NCBI GenBank assembly: GCA_905479015.1 | Contig: CAJQKV010000010.1 | Location: 1-46,725 of the forward strand | Direction of reading: 5' to 3' | From: an uncultured Cyclobacteriaceae bacterium | GTDB taxonomy: Bacteria; Bacteroidota; Bacteroidia; Cytophagales; Cyclobacteriaceae | Length of the DNA: 46,725 bases | Shown here: positions 1 through 8,895 of the stretch, piece after piece | Numbering within the stretch: the first letter of the stretch is position 1 | Layout: each line of letters opens with the position of its first letter | Position numbers and translations under genes: made by a program | The notes under the pieces: model-generated | What the model saw: the letters and a program-made list of their open reading frames with translations, nothing else | What the model was told of the DNA's origin: nothing | The model's database searches: none

Positions 1-112
1 GAAAAGAATCAAACAACAAACTTTAATTGAACGAAAAAAACAGAATCAAAATATTTATTTAAATTAGTATCAACACTCGCTTAATTTATATCTGAAAAAG
101 TCCACTTTTATT
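1..112. other. AT-rich sequence without a gene
   Basis: Stops occur in all frames of this short stretch and nothing in it resembles the missing first part of the DUF5107 gene that follows. A stop codon lies at 113-115, immediately before the point where recognisable DUF5107 coding sequence begins. This is therefore probably the far side of a deletion or rearrangement junction rather than a normal promoter region. Confidence 0.5.
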
Positions 113-169
113 TGACGACATACATCTTGGTTCAACCTCACAGATGAGTATACGTCCTACTACCATTGG

Positions 170-2671
170 ATGAATGCGGCAGCAAAAGCATCCGGAAATT
201 TAGAGTTTTTTTATCCTGGAAAAGACTTTATAGGCCACGGAGGGGAACCGAGCAGCTGGCCAATATCTAGTGGACGTGACCTGTCAAAATATGAAAATAA
301 TGATTTTGGGGGGTATAAATCTTATCACGTGGTCAATGCCTATGCTGACTTTTTTGGAGGCTACTGGAAAGAGGATGATTTTGGATTTGGACACCATACG
401 GATTATGATGTCAAGCCGGGGAAAAAACTATGGATTTGGGGCTTATCACAACAAGGCATGATATGGGAAGATTTACTTACCGATAACGATGGTCAATACG
501 TAGAGTATCAATCAGGAAAGTTATTTAATCAAGCCGCCGAACAAAGCACTTACTCACCTTTTAAGCATCGCTCCTTTGGACCTCATGTTGCGGACGTCAT
601 GAAAGAGATTTGGTTTCCACTAAAATCAACCAAAGGAATGGTAGCAGCGTCCAAATATGCCGTCTTAAATGTTGAAGAAGAAAGGGATTCTGTAGATATT
701 TATCTGAGTGCTTTACAGCATATCAAGGATACTATATATATGCAAATAGGGAATAAAAAAATTAATTATTCAGTAGACCTATCACCCCTAGAAATCACTA
801 AATGGACTTTAGCCAAACCTGAAGATGCTTTTTTTAAAATTAAACTAGGCACTGATCTGTTAAATTATAAAGCCCCCTTAAACGATCTTTCAGTTGATCG
901 ACCCTTGACCGCACCATCGGATTTTAATTGGGAATCTGCGTATGGCCTATATATCAAGGGTCTGGAACTTGAAAGACAACGCCAATATTCATTAGCTATG
1001 AAATCCTATCATCAGTCGGTACAAAAAAACGCAACTTTCATGCCTGCATTAAGTAGACTGTCATTGGGCTATTTTAGACAAATGGATTTTACAAATGCCT
1101 TAAAATACAGTCAAATCGGACTGTCCATAGACACATATGATCCAGAATGTAATTATGCTTTTGGATTAGCTAATAGAGCTTTGGGAAATTATAACGAAGC
1201 CAAATCAGGATTTTCTATTGCCGCACAATCTTCCCAACTGGCATCTGCAGCTTACATTGCCTTGGCCAAATTATTTCTTAATGAAGACAATATGACTAAA
1301 GCATTGCATTTTGCTTCTAAAGCCCTCATTTATAATCGTCAGAATATCGTGGCCCACATGATTATCAGCTATTCAAATAGACAACTCAAAGATAAGTCCG
1401 CCGCCTTGGCTGCATTAGCAGAGGTTTATGTTTTAGATCCATTATCTGATTTCGCGAGATATGAAGAATATCTGTGGAACAATAAACCCTTGTCATACTT
1501 CAATAAGGCCATCACCAATGAATTACCTCACGAATCATATTTAGAGCTTGCCTCTGTTTATTATCATTTTAATAATCCTACGACTGCTATCTTGGTTCTA
1601 AAAGAAGGTCCTGAAAATCCCATAATTAATGTTTGGCTGGCCTATTTGGAGGTCGATCATCGCCAATCATACATAAATAAGATAAGGGAATCATCGGTAG
1701 AAATGACCTTTCCCTACCGCGCCGAAACTGCCCAGTTTCTAGAAACGCTTAGCAAAGAAGAGGCAAGTTGGAAACTTAAATATTATTTAGGACTCATTTA
1801 CTGGCATAAAGGGGAAATAGATCGGGCAAAAAATCTTTTTGATCAATGTCAAAACGAACCAGACCTAGCTACATTCTATCTCACTAAACATGCCCTTCTA
1901 CAAGAAGCAGGAATAATAGAAAAGGAAAATCTTCAAATTGCGCAAGCTATGAATCCAGAAGATTGGCGCGCGGGTATTGCCTTGATTGATTACCATTTAC
2001 TCAATAATGAGAGCTCCAAAGCGTTGGCTTTAAGTGAAAAGCTCAAAGATTTTTATCCCGAAAATGCACAAATCGGTCTTCGACATGCCCAGGCATTACT
2101 AAAAGCTGAAAAACATCATGAGGCTTTAATATTTTTAGAACAATTTAACCTTTTACCTTTTGAAGGCTCAACAGAAGGAAAAAATATATACAGTACTATT
2201 TGTATTCAGCTGGCGCTAAAATCCTTTAAAAAGAAGGATTATCAAGCGGCTACTACTTATGCAAAAAAAGCAAAACTTTGGCCACAAAATCTCGGCGTTG
2301 GCAAGCCCTATCGTACGGATGATCGACTCGCAGATCTCATCATTGCGCGAGCTTATGAAGTTCAAGGGGATCTCTCTTATTATACTTATATAACTAACTA
2401 TAAATCTTATAAGGATTCAGAAAGCGAAAATTTTTATGCCCAATTGGTGGCTCTGAAACATTTGGGAAAACATCAACGCATCTTAAGCCTCATTGACCAA
2501 AAGGCCAAGTTAGATCCAAACAATGAGTATTTAAATTGGGCGATTGCTAAATACAAAGACGATCCTCGCCATTTTTCATGGGAGAAGAGATTAATCCAAA
2601 AAGAGTCTAAAGAAAGAAACAACAATTTGAATCAGCTGTTAAATACGGTTCACACATTATTTAAAATGTAA
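170..2671 (+). CDS. DUF5107/TPR protein, 5'-truncated (probable pseudogene)
   Basis: Residues 1-165 match the C-terminal half of the DUF5107 domain. Family-like segments include WMNAAAKASGNLEFFYPG, KSYHVVNAYADFFGGYW and LWIWGLSQQGMIWEDLLTD. From about residue 260 to the end there are many TPR-like helical repeats, such as ALKYSQIGLSIDTYDPECNY. Family members are usually about 1,100 residues with a complete DUF5107 domain in front, so some 250-300 residues are missing here. Family-like coding continues in frame upstream of the ATG (116-169, ending EYTSYYHW) until a stop at 113-115, so the ATG at 170 is an internal methionine. In Bacteroidota such proteins often sit in carbohydrate-use loci, which fits the glycosidase-like gene downstream. 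The exact function is unknown. The remaining frame is intact for 833 codons, so truncation may be recent. An alternative is an unusual non-AUG start between 116 and 169. Confidence 0.75.
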   Translation: MNAAAKASGNLEFFYPGKDFIGHGGEPSSWPISSGRDLSKYENNDFGGYKSYHVVNAYADFFGGYWKEDDFGFGHHTDYDVKPGKKLWIWGLSQQGMIWEDLLTDNDGQYVEYQSGKLFNQAAEQSTYSPFKHRSFGPHVADVMKEIWFPLKSTKGMVAASKYAVLNVEEERDSVDIYLSALQHIKDTIYMQIGNKKINYSVDLSPLEITKWTLAKPEDAFFKIKLGTDLLNYKAPLNDLSVDRPLTAPSDFNWESAYGLYIKGLELERQRQYSLAMKSYHQSVQKNATFMPALSRLSLGYFRQMDFTNALKYSQIGLSIDTYDPECNYAFGLANRALGNYNEAKSGFSIAAQSSQLASAAYIALAKLFLNEDNMTKALHFASKALIYNRQNIVAHMIISYSNRQLKDKSAALAALAEVYVLDPLSDFARYEEYLWNNKPLSYFNKAITNELPHESYLELASVYYHFNNPTTAILVLKEGPENPIINVWLAYLEVDHRQSYINKIRESSVEMTFPYRAETAQFLETLSKEEASWKLKYYLGLIYWHKGEIDRAKNLFDQCQNEPDLATFYLTKHALLQEAGIIEKENLQIAQAMNPEDWRAGIALIDYHLLNNESSKALALSEKLKDFYPENAQIGLRHAQALLKAEKHHEALIFLEQFNLLPFEGSTEGKNIYSTICIQLALKSFKKKDYQAATTYAKKAKLWPQNLGVGKPYRTDDRLADLIIARAYEVQGDLSYYTYITNYKSYKDSESENFYAQLVALKHLGKHQRILSLIDQKAKLDPNNEYLNWAIAKYKDDPRHFSWEKRLIQKESKERNNNLNQLLNTVHTLFKM

Positions 2672-2711
2672 ATTTTCATTCATCAGCTATATCTAACCAA
2701 CTCTTACATTC

Positions 2712-5700
2712 ATGAACACTTGGATTAAAACTATTTCGATATTATTAATTTTTATGTCTCATTCATGCTCTTATGAGTCGAATGATAGGATTAACTACAG
2801 AATAAAACCATCCTCAATTTTTGTAGATTCAATACGCTATGAAAATGGAAATTGGGAACATCCAAAATATAATAAGCCATTTCAGTCATTAGGGAATCAT
2901 CGTTTTGTGATTGAAACACCAAAAGACATTTCGGGTAATGTACAAGTAATCATACCCTGGCGAAGAAGAGATAATAACCCATCAGAAAAAGCCCTTATCA
3001 TCGTCGACGCCAATACTGAGGAAAAAGTAGCCAACGTGCTTTTATTGGACATCAACAACGAGTTTGTCCACTTTATTTTTGAGGCCAATGAAGGCGCTCA
3101 AAAGTATTACGTTTATTACCTATCACACGTCTCAACTGGAGGCTATTATCCCAAAGTAGAATACAACAAACCAATGGCAGAACAGGATCCTAGTTGGTTA
3201 TCAATGGTTGAAAAGGAGACTCAAAATGCCATTGTATTTCCCAAAGCTAAAGTGATAAGCAGTCAATCAATTGATCAATTCAATAGTTTTTTCCCTATGG
3301 AGATTATAGCGACGGAGACAGAAACAAAATATTATTTTGAACAACATGATCAGCCGTATTACTTGTTTCCTGAGTATCGGGAACATTCTATTAAACTAAA
3401 AGATTACCTACCTCAAAGATGGATGCAAACAAGTAAGATCAACGGCCTTACAGATACGATTCCAAAAGGAAGCTTTTATACTTTTCAAATAGGAGTATAT
3501 GCTCCTAATATGTCGCTAAACGATCTTCAAATAAATTATTCAGATTTAAAAAGTAATTCAGGAAATCATTTGTCAAAATCATTGATAACTAATTATAATA
3601 GTGAGGGTGTTGATCTTAATGGGAATTCATTTTCCAAAAAAGTCAACGTGCCCAAAAGGAAATTGATTCCACTCTGGTTTGGCATTGAAATTCCCAAAAC
3701 TGCGACAGCAGACACCTACTTGACGCAGATTATTATTGCACCTAAAGGGGTTTCGGCGGATACCACATTCGTAAAAATTCATGTAAAAGACGAGATCATT
3801 GAAAACTATGGCGACGATGATCCCCACAATATGTCGCGGCTACACTGGCTTAATTCTACCATTGGGCGTGATGATGATATCATTATCAGACCCTTTACTG
3901 CAGTCAAAGCGAATAAAAATATTTTACATATTTTAGGACGAGACATCTCGGTAAATAAATTGGGTTTACCTCAAAAAATCAGTAGCTACTTTGCTCAGGA
4001 GCTGACCCATTTAAATGAAAATCCTAAGGAATTATTGGCTGAACCTATCACATTTGAAATTATTGAAGGAGATGAACGTGTCGTTAATTGGCAACAGGAC
4101 CGCCTTACTTTAAACCAATCCCATCCAAGTAGTATGCACTGGAATGTCAAAAACGATTCCGAAAAATATATTCTTGATGTCTTTGGCACAATGGAATATG
4201 ATGGTATGTTGGCCTATCAAATTGATGTTATTGCTAAAGAAGATGTGACGGTTGAAGATATCCGGATGCGCATACCCTTTCAAAAAAAGGCGGCCAAATA
4301 CTTGATTGGATTAGGCATGAAGGGAGGAGGATTAACCCATAACCTGAATTGGAAATGGGATATATCTAAACATCAAGAGGGACTTTGGATAGGGGATGTA
4401 AATAAAGGGTTGCAATACGTTTTAAGAGATGAAAATTACGAGCGTCCTTTGAACACAAATTTTTATCAAACCAAACCCTTGAATCTGCCGACCTCATGGT
4501 ATAACGAGGGCAAAGGAGGCATTAATGTAACGATTAAATCAAATAAAGTAGAAGTCGTAAATTATAGCGGCCCCAGAGATTTAAAACGAGGAGACACCTT
4601 ACATTTTATTTGTAAATTTTTAATTACACCCTTCAAAACCATTGATACACAAACTCATTTTAATACAAGATTTGTACATAAATATGTCCCCATTGACTCA
4701 GTTATTAACCTTAAAGGGACCGTAGTCAATGTTCACCACGCCAATGAAATTAATCCTTACATCAATTATCCGTTTTACAACCTGGATAAGCAAAAGGCGT
4801 ATATAGATGAAGCACATGCCAAAGGGATAAAAGTCAAACTATACAATACCATCAGAGAACTCACCTATAAAGCACCTGAACTTTTTGCTTTAAAGAGTTT
4901 TGGCAATGAAGTATTAAATGATGGAGATGGCGGCGGTCACAGTTGGTTGCAAGAACATCTCAAAGACCATTATCATTCTGCGTGGCATGCTACCCGTGTC
5001 AATGATGCTGCCATTCTCAATAAAGGAAATTCAAGATGGACCAATTACTATATCGAGGGGATTAATTGGTTGGCTAAAAATCAGGAAATTGATGGCCTTT
5101 ATTTAGATGATATTGCCTTTAGTCGAGAGACCGTAAAGCGCATTGTAAATGTGCTCAACACCCATCGAAAGGATTATGTGATAGACCTCCATTCGGCCAA
5201 CCAATATAATATTAGAGATGGATTTACCAATAGCGCTTTGCTATATATGGAACATTTCCCCTTTATCTCAAGGTTATGGTTTGGTGAATATTTTGAATAT
5301 GATTTGGGACCTGATTATTGGCTTACGGAGGTTTCTGGTTTACCTTTTGGGTTGACAGGCGAAATGTTGGAAAAAGGAGGACATCCTTTCCGAGGGTTGG
5401 TCTACGGCATGACGACCCGTGTTTATGGGAACTTTGATCCAGGAGCTTTGTGGGGCTTATTTGATGAGTATCGGATTGCAGACAGTGAAATGTTGGGTTA
5501 TTGGGTAGATCGATCTCCTATTAAAACTAATCATCCCAACATTAATAGTACCATCTACCTAAATGAAAAGAACGTACTTATTGCCATAGGGTCTTGGTCT
5601 GATAATCTTGAAAGGGTGCCCTTGATTATTGACTGGGAAAAATTAGGTTTTGATCCTAATCAGGTACGTTTGATTAGTCCGGAGATTAAGGGACTCCAAG

Positions 5701-5780
5701 ACTTTCAAACATTCAATATTGGAGATTTGATTCCTGTTAAGAAAAATCAGGGAATCATCCTCGTTTTATCGCGTAATTAG
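2712..5780 (+). CDS. Large exported lipoprotein, glycoside hydrolase-like (DUF6067/GH123-like)
   Basis: The protein has 1,022 residues. The N-terminus is a lipoprotein signal with a lipobox ending at Cys19 (IFMSHSC), so the product is probably membrane-anchored and exported. The long N-terminal half looks beta-rich. The C-terminal half carries family-like segments: VVNVHHANEINPYINYP, KVKLYNTIRELTY, DGLYLDDIAFSRETVKRI and GHPFRGLVYGMTTRVYGN. The paired acids in YLDDIAF sit where a TIM-barrel glycosidase would place catalytic or substrate-binding residues, but this is inference. The best match from memory is the group of Bacteroidota proteins annotated as DUF6067 or glycoside hydrolase domain proteins related to GH123. 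The substrate cannot be told. It follows the DUF5107/TPR gene by 40 bp in the same direction, so the two were probably co-transcribed. Confidence 0.7.
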   Translation: MNTWIKTISILLIFMSHSCSYESNDRINYRIKPSSIFVDSIRYENGNWEHPKYNKPFQSLGNHRFVIETPKDISGNVQVIIPWRRRDNNPSEKALIIVDANTEEKVANVLLLDINNEFVHFIFEANEGAQKYYVYYLSHVSTGGYYPKVEYNKPMAEQDPSWLSMVEKETQNAIVFPKAKVISSQSIDQFNSFFPMEIIATETETKYYFEQHDQPYYLFPEYREHSIKLKDYLPQRWMQTSKINGLTDTIPKGSFYTFQIGVYAPNMSLNDLQINYSDLKSNSGNHLSKSLITNYNSEGVDLNGNSFSKKVNVPKRKLIPLWFGIEIPKTATADTYLTQIIIAPKGVSADTTFVKIHVKDEIIENYGDDDPHNMSRLHWLNSTIGRDDDIIIRPFTAVKANKNILHILGRDISVNKLGLPQKISSYFAQELTHLNENPKELLAEPITFEIIEGDERVVNWQQDRLTLNQSHPSSMHWNVKNDSEKYILDVFGTMEYDGMLAYQIDVIAKEDVTVEDIRMRIPFQKKAAKYLIGLGMKGGGLTHNLNWKWDISKHQEGLWIGDVNKGLQYVLRDENYERPLNTNFYQTKPLNLPTSWYNEGKGGINVTIKSNKVEVVNYSGPRDLKRGDTLHFICKFLITPFKTIDTQTHFNTRFVHKYVPIDSVINLKGTVVNVHHANEINPYINYPFYNLDKQKAYIDEAHAKGIKVKLYNTIRELTYKAPELFALKSFGNEVLNDGDGGGHSWLQEHLKDHYHSAWHATRVNDAAILNKGNSRWTNYYIEGINWLAKNQEIDGLYLDDIAFSRETVKRIVNVLNTHRKDYVIDLHSANQYNIRDGFTNSALLYMEHFPFISRLWFGEYFEYDLGPDYWLTEVSGLPFGLTGEMLEKGGHPFRGLVYGMTTRVYGNFDPGALWGLFDEYRIADSEMLGYWVDRSPIKTNHPNINSTIYLNEKNVLIAIGSWSDNLERVPLIIDWEKLGFDPNQVRLISPEIKGLQDFQTFNIGDLIPVKKNQGIILVLSRN

Positions 5781-5813
5781 CGATCTGCGCTGACCCAATG
5801 CTGCCCAGTTCCC

Positions 5814-6895
5814 TTATTTAATAGAGGTAATGAAATCATCTTCGTCATTACCTAAAGCATGGATGGTATTTTGTACGGTTAGGTGGAGAGAAACACCTTT
5901 TTTATCTAAAACATTATATTTGATGGTCATCACATCGACGGTTGCGATATCTTCTAAGATTAATTTTACCGTTTTCCCATAAGCACTTATCTTAATATCA
6001 GAAATATCTAAGGTTTCAATGTTGTATCGCTCTGAGCCATATTTTCTGCTTCTAATCAAATCCCAATTTTTTACCTCATAATTTGAAATCTCCGTTGCGC
6101 TTTCTGAATTCAATTCGCTATCAAAGGTAAGTGGCATACCCGTTTTTTTTTGCATTCAGTTTTATAGGGAAGGTAATGGTTTTACTAGTATATCTTATGC
6201 CATAAAGATCACCTGTTCGCTGATTTTGCGTAGTGCCCCAAGCCCCATACCACACAAGTATAAATGCTCATCATCAGGATGAAACCGACCTCTCATGACC
6301 CACGTATAAAACTTCATTTTTGGAATATCTATGACGTCTCCTTGTTTTTTAACATCGACCTCTTCATGAAGGACGAGTTGCATTTTGCCATAGCCATATG
6401 AAAAACTCAATAGGCTACCGTTTAATGGGCCCCATTTTTCACTGTCTACCCAAACGAGTTCGGAGGGCGATCTGTCAAACTACCTATCTACCCAAATCAT
6501 GGGTTCATTCATAGCTTTCCTCGTAGAATCTTAAAGAGGGTTATAGGCCCACATATTCCCATAAAATGTGTTAGATTGGCCCGTTTCTATCCAGTTAATG
6601 CGATTCATTGGATTCCAATAGCCTTGCTGATCAGTCACCAAAAAACTACCATCAGGATTCAAACAAACTCCGTTTGCAGCTCTCAAACATCAGATGCTTC
6701 AACGGTATAAGAGAGGATAATGGCCTCACCAAAATGATAAACACCTTTTTTAATCCGACCAAGCCTTAGGTAAGGGGCCGAATTGTCTGCCGTTGCGAGC
6801 AGTAAAACGCGGATCTTCAAAAGATCCATTCATAGGGTTTGCCCAGCCGGGGCTAAGTGAAGTGGAATGATTTGGGTTCAGCGCGAAAAAAAGGG
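5814..6895 (-). pseudogene. Remnant of a heme-binding/dehydrogenase-like protein (DUF6797-type)
   Basis: On the minus strand, family-like pieces appear in order but in different frames. First comes SPGWANPMNGSFEDPRFTAR with FGPLPKAWSD, then YKKGVYHFGEAIILSYTVEA after a 1-nt frameshift. The next piece is RAANGVCLNPDGSF with TDQQGYWNPMNRINW, then stops, then DRSPSELVWVDSEKWGP. After that come WVMRGRFHPDDEHLYLCGM and finally KKTGMPLTFDSELNSESA to the end. These resemble the large secreted proteins annotated as heme-binding domain or DUF6797 proteins. There are several in-frame stops, at least two frameshifts, and an apparent large internal deletion between the SYTVEASDV and RAANGV pieces. It cannot encode a working product. 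The longest surviving frames are 5814-6155 and 6195-6410. The family name is from memory; the decay itself is visible directly. Confidence 0.75.
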
Positions 6896-6897
6896 GT

Positions 6898-7179
6898 GGA
6901 TTACCTTCCCAAGATCATGGTATTAAATTTCATGATGCTCAAAAATGATCAATGGGAAACCTACGAGTAGGCTGGAATTTTCACAGAAGAATCGATGATT
7001 GTGGCACAGACAATTATTTTTCACACGTTACTGTTGACTGGCTTGACCAATACAAAGATTATTTAAAATTGGGAATGGGACCCTTAACAGATGCTTCTAA
7101 AGCAAATCAAGACTGGAACGAGTTGCGAGAGCTTAAGAAAAGAGTGGTGATGCAGAAACTCATCAGCTTGGGCAATTGA
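6898..7179 (+). pseudogene. Possible 3' fragment of an unidentified gene
   Basis: The frame from 6952 encodes 75 residues rich in W, D and K (WNFHRRIDDCGTDNYFSHV, then VDWLDQYKDYLKLGMGPLTD). This reads like the C-terminal part of a real protein. In the same frame upstream, GGLPSQDHGIKFHDAQK precedes a TGA at 6946-6948, suggesting that the coding sequence once continued 5'. I do not recognise the family. A terminator-like hairpin follows at once, as expected at the end of a gene. It lies next to the minus-strand remnant, in a stretch full of broken genes. It could also be a small intact gene of unknown function. Confidence 0.35.
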
Positions 7180-7190
7180 TAGAGAAACTT

Positions 7191-7226
7191 AAAAAGCCCT
7201 TTCTTTAATCAAGAGAGGGCTTTTTT
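7191..7226. terminator. Hairpin terminator between converging genes
   Basis: The inverted repeat AAAAAGCCCTTTCTT / AAGAGAGGGCTTTTTT has a 4-nt loop, with A-rich and T-rich sides. It can terminate transcription on either strand. It lies between the plus-strand fragment ending at 7179 and the minus-strand gene ending at 7252. Confidence 0.8.
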
Positions 7227-7251
7227 CTTAAAATGGCTTTAATTTTATATA

Positions 7252-7779
7252 CTATAAATTTGGCTTGGCGAACTGATTGATCAGGGCAATTTTACCGTCT
7301 ACAATAAAAAATGCCTCCATATATAGCTCAGAAGTTCTTTTACCATCTTGTGAGAGGATATCAACACCATCCCATAGGAGTACCCACTCATCTCCGTTGT
7401 CACCAGTGACCGCTAAGTTGACTCCGACGCGATAATTTTCAAAGGTTAATTTGGAATAAACCGTTTCCATTACTTCCTTAACCGCCGCAAGGCCTTCGGT
7501 AGTAGAGCCATCCCCATTACGAAAAACGACACTGTCTGAGAATAGGCCATATACCTCATCAAATTGTTTGGAAAGGATCAGTTCATGCATTTTTTGAACC
7601 AATAAAACGTTTTCAGGATTGCCCATTTTAAATTGATCTAAATAGGTAGCCTCATAGATATAGTCAGTCTTATTTTCTACAGGGGTTTTTTCTGGGGGCT
7701 GTTCATTTTTCAGTTCAGCCGTGGGATTACAAGCGAATAAGAGGGTGATGATAGTAATTAAATAGAGTAGTGATTTCAT
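7252..7779 (-). CDS. Lipoprotein with a SnoaL/NTF2-like domain
   Basis: The protein has 175 residues. The start (MKSLLYLITIITLLFAC) is a lipoprotein signal with the lipid-receiving Cys at residue 17. A charged linker of about 30 residues follows, then a domain of about 115 residues with the pattern of SnoaL-like or NTF2-like folds. That domain contains KMHELILSKQFDEVYGLF, a middle segment SVVFRNGDGSTTEGLAAV and a final beta segment ending FFIVDGKIALINQFAK. Such folds bind small hydrophobic ligands or act as small enzymes. No catalytic residues are diagnostic here, so no reaction is assigned. It appears to be transcribed alone. The coding frame is intact although its neighbours on both sides are decayed. 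Confidence 0.7.
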   Translation of the reverse strand: MKSLLYLITIITLLFACNPTAELKNEQPPEKTPVENKTDYIYEATYLDQFKMGNPENVLLVQKMHELILSKQFDEVYGLFSDSVVFRNGDGSTTEGLAAVKEVMETVYSKLTFENYRVGVNLAVTGDNGDEWVLLWDGVDILSQDGKRTSELYMEAFFIVDGKIALINQFAKPNL

Positions 7780-8011
7780 TTTTTTGTGGTTTGATTTAGG
7801 ATAAAATTAAGTATTTTTTTTAATTATTGAGGTACTAGAGAGGGAAAGGATTCAATTTCCTTATCGAGGCATTCAGTTCGAGTGTTTGAGAACAGGCAAG
7901 GGCAGGCAGTAGGTATGGCGTGATTTTAAGGGCTATGTAAAAATATTTTTAAAAAAGGCCTTCTTACATTCAGCAGGAGTATTTGAAAACAAATTCTTAT
8001 ATTACGATCAT

Positions 8012-8230
8012 ATGAAAAAGTTTTTGGCTAGAGAAATTCTTATCGGGGCAGGGGTTCTCGGAGCTTTAATTTTAGAGTACCTGGTCTTATCAGCGCTCTT
8101 TGGCTATGATATGAGTGATCAATACTTGGGCCTTTCTCTGCGGATTATCTTGATATTGGTGTACGGGATCAGGCCCCTATTTATGGCGATTAAATGGAGC
8201 ATAGGCGTATTGAAATCCAATGATGCTTAG
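8012..8230 (+). CDS. Small membrane protein
   Basis: The protein has 72 residues with two predicted membrane helices: residues 10-30 (ILIGAGVLGALILEYLVLSAL) and roughly 40-60. It starts with the basic MKKFLAREI, so the N-terminus is probably cytoplasmic. Similar short proteins beginning MKKFxAREIL are common in Bacteroidota and have no known function. The ATG is preceded by an AT-rich spacer with no clear Shine-Dalgarno sequence. It stands alone between a minus-strand lipoprotein gene and the DoxX remnant. Confidence 0.6.
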   Translation: MKKFLAREILIGAGVLGALILEYLVLSALFGYDMSDQYLGLSLRIILILVYGIRPLFMAIKWSIGVLKSNDA

Positions 8231-8441
8231 CTAATTTTTTAAAGTCGTAATCTATTATATTTGATCAGAGCGACCGATCGAACAAATTTAAGCAGACGGA
8301 AAATAGACTGATCCAGAGGGAAAGCAAACTGTTTTAAACCTTTATAATGACTCTTTTTGGCTGATCTAGGGCATTTAAGTATAGACTATTTCCCGAGGAG
8401 GGATCCATGATATTAAGGAATTTCAGGGATCTTAAAAAAAA

Positions 8442-8824
8442 TCATCCAATAAGTCCCGACCTGCTGTAGGCAATAAAAACGGCCAGGGCAATAATGAAAA
8501 GATTAGTTGCGATAGCTTCGGCACCATCTTTTCTATGAATGTGCAACGCGATGGCACCGATCATGGTACACACTGCACCGAGAGCAGCTAATGGAGTTAA
8601 CCAAACGGCTATGTTTAATATTTGAGGGAGCATAAACCAACACCAATCAAGGCTTCCACAACCCCGATCATTTTCATCTAGGTACTGGACAACGAATCTA
8701 CCCAATCTAGGCGACCACTTCCGAGGGTCTTAAATTGTTCATTTGTAGTGGCTAATTTTAAAACCCCGGTAGAGAGCATGAGTGCCACTAATATTCCTTG
8801 AAAAAGCCAAATGGTAGTATCCAT
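8442..8824 (-). pseudogene. Broken DoxX-family membrane protein
   Basis: Read from the ATG at 8824, the frame gives MDTTIWLFQGILVALM and reaches an in-frame TAG at 8680-8678 after 48 codons. The next codons (MKMIGVVEALIGVGL) continue the DoxX pattern in the same frame. A 1-nt frameshift near 8631-8640 then moves the reading to the frame giving MLPQILNIAVWLTPLAALGA and GAIALHIHRKDGAEAI, the typical end of a DoxX protein. DoxX-family proteins have four membrane helices and about 120-130 residues, which fits the restored length. Two independent lesions make a functional product unlikely. Sequencing error could explain the frameshift but less easily the stop. The gene lies beside a broken Crp/Fnr regulator, a pairing that is common in Bacteroidota. 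Confidence 0.75.
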
Positions 8825-8895
8825 AACTTTTTGTTTTAAGAGTCAAAGATGATGGACTTAATCTATAAAAGCATTGATGTAGATCAAGAAAGAGC

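Noticed and set aside
7840-7900. tRNA-like stem with a TTCAA-containing loop
   Set aside because: The stem-loop has an 8-nt loop and no acceptor, D or anticodon arms could be assembled around it.
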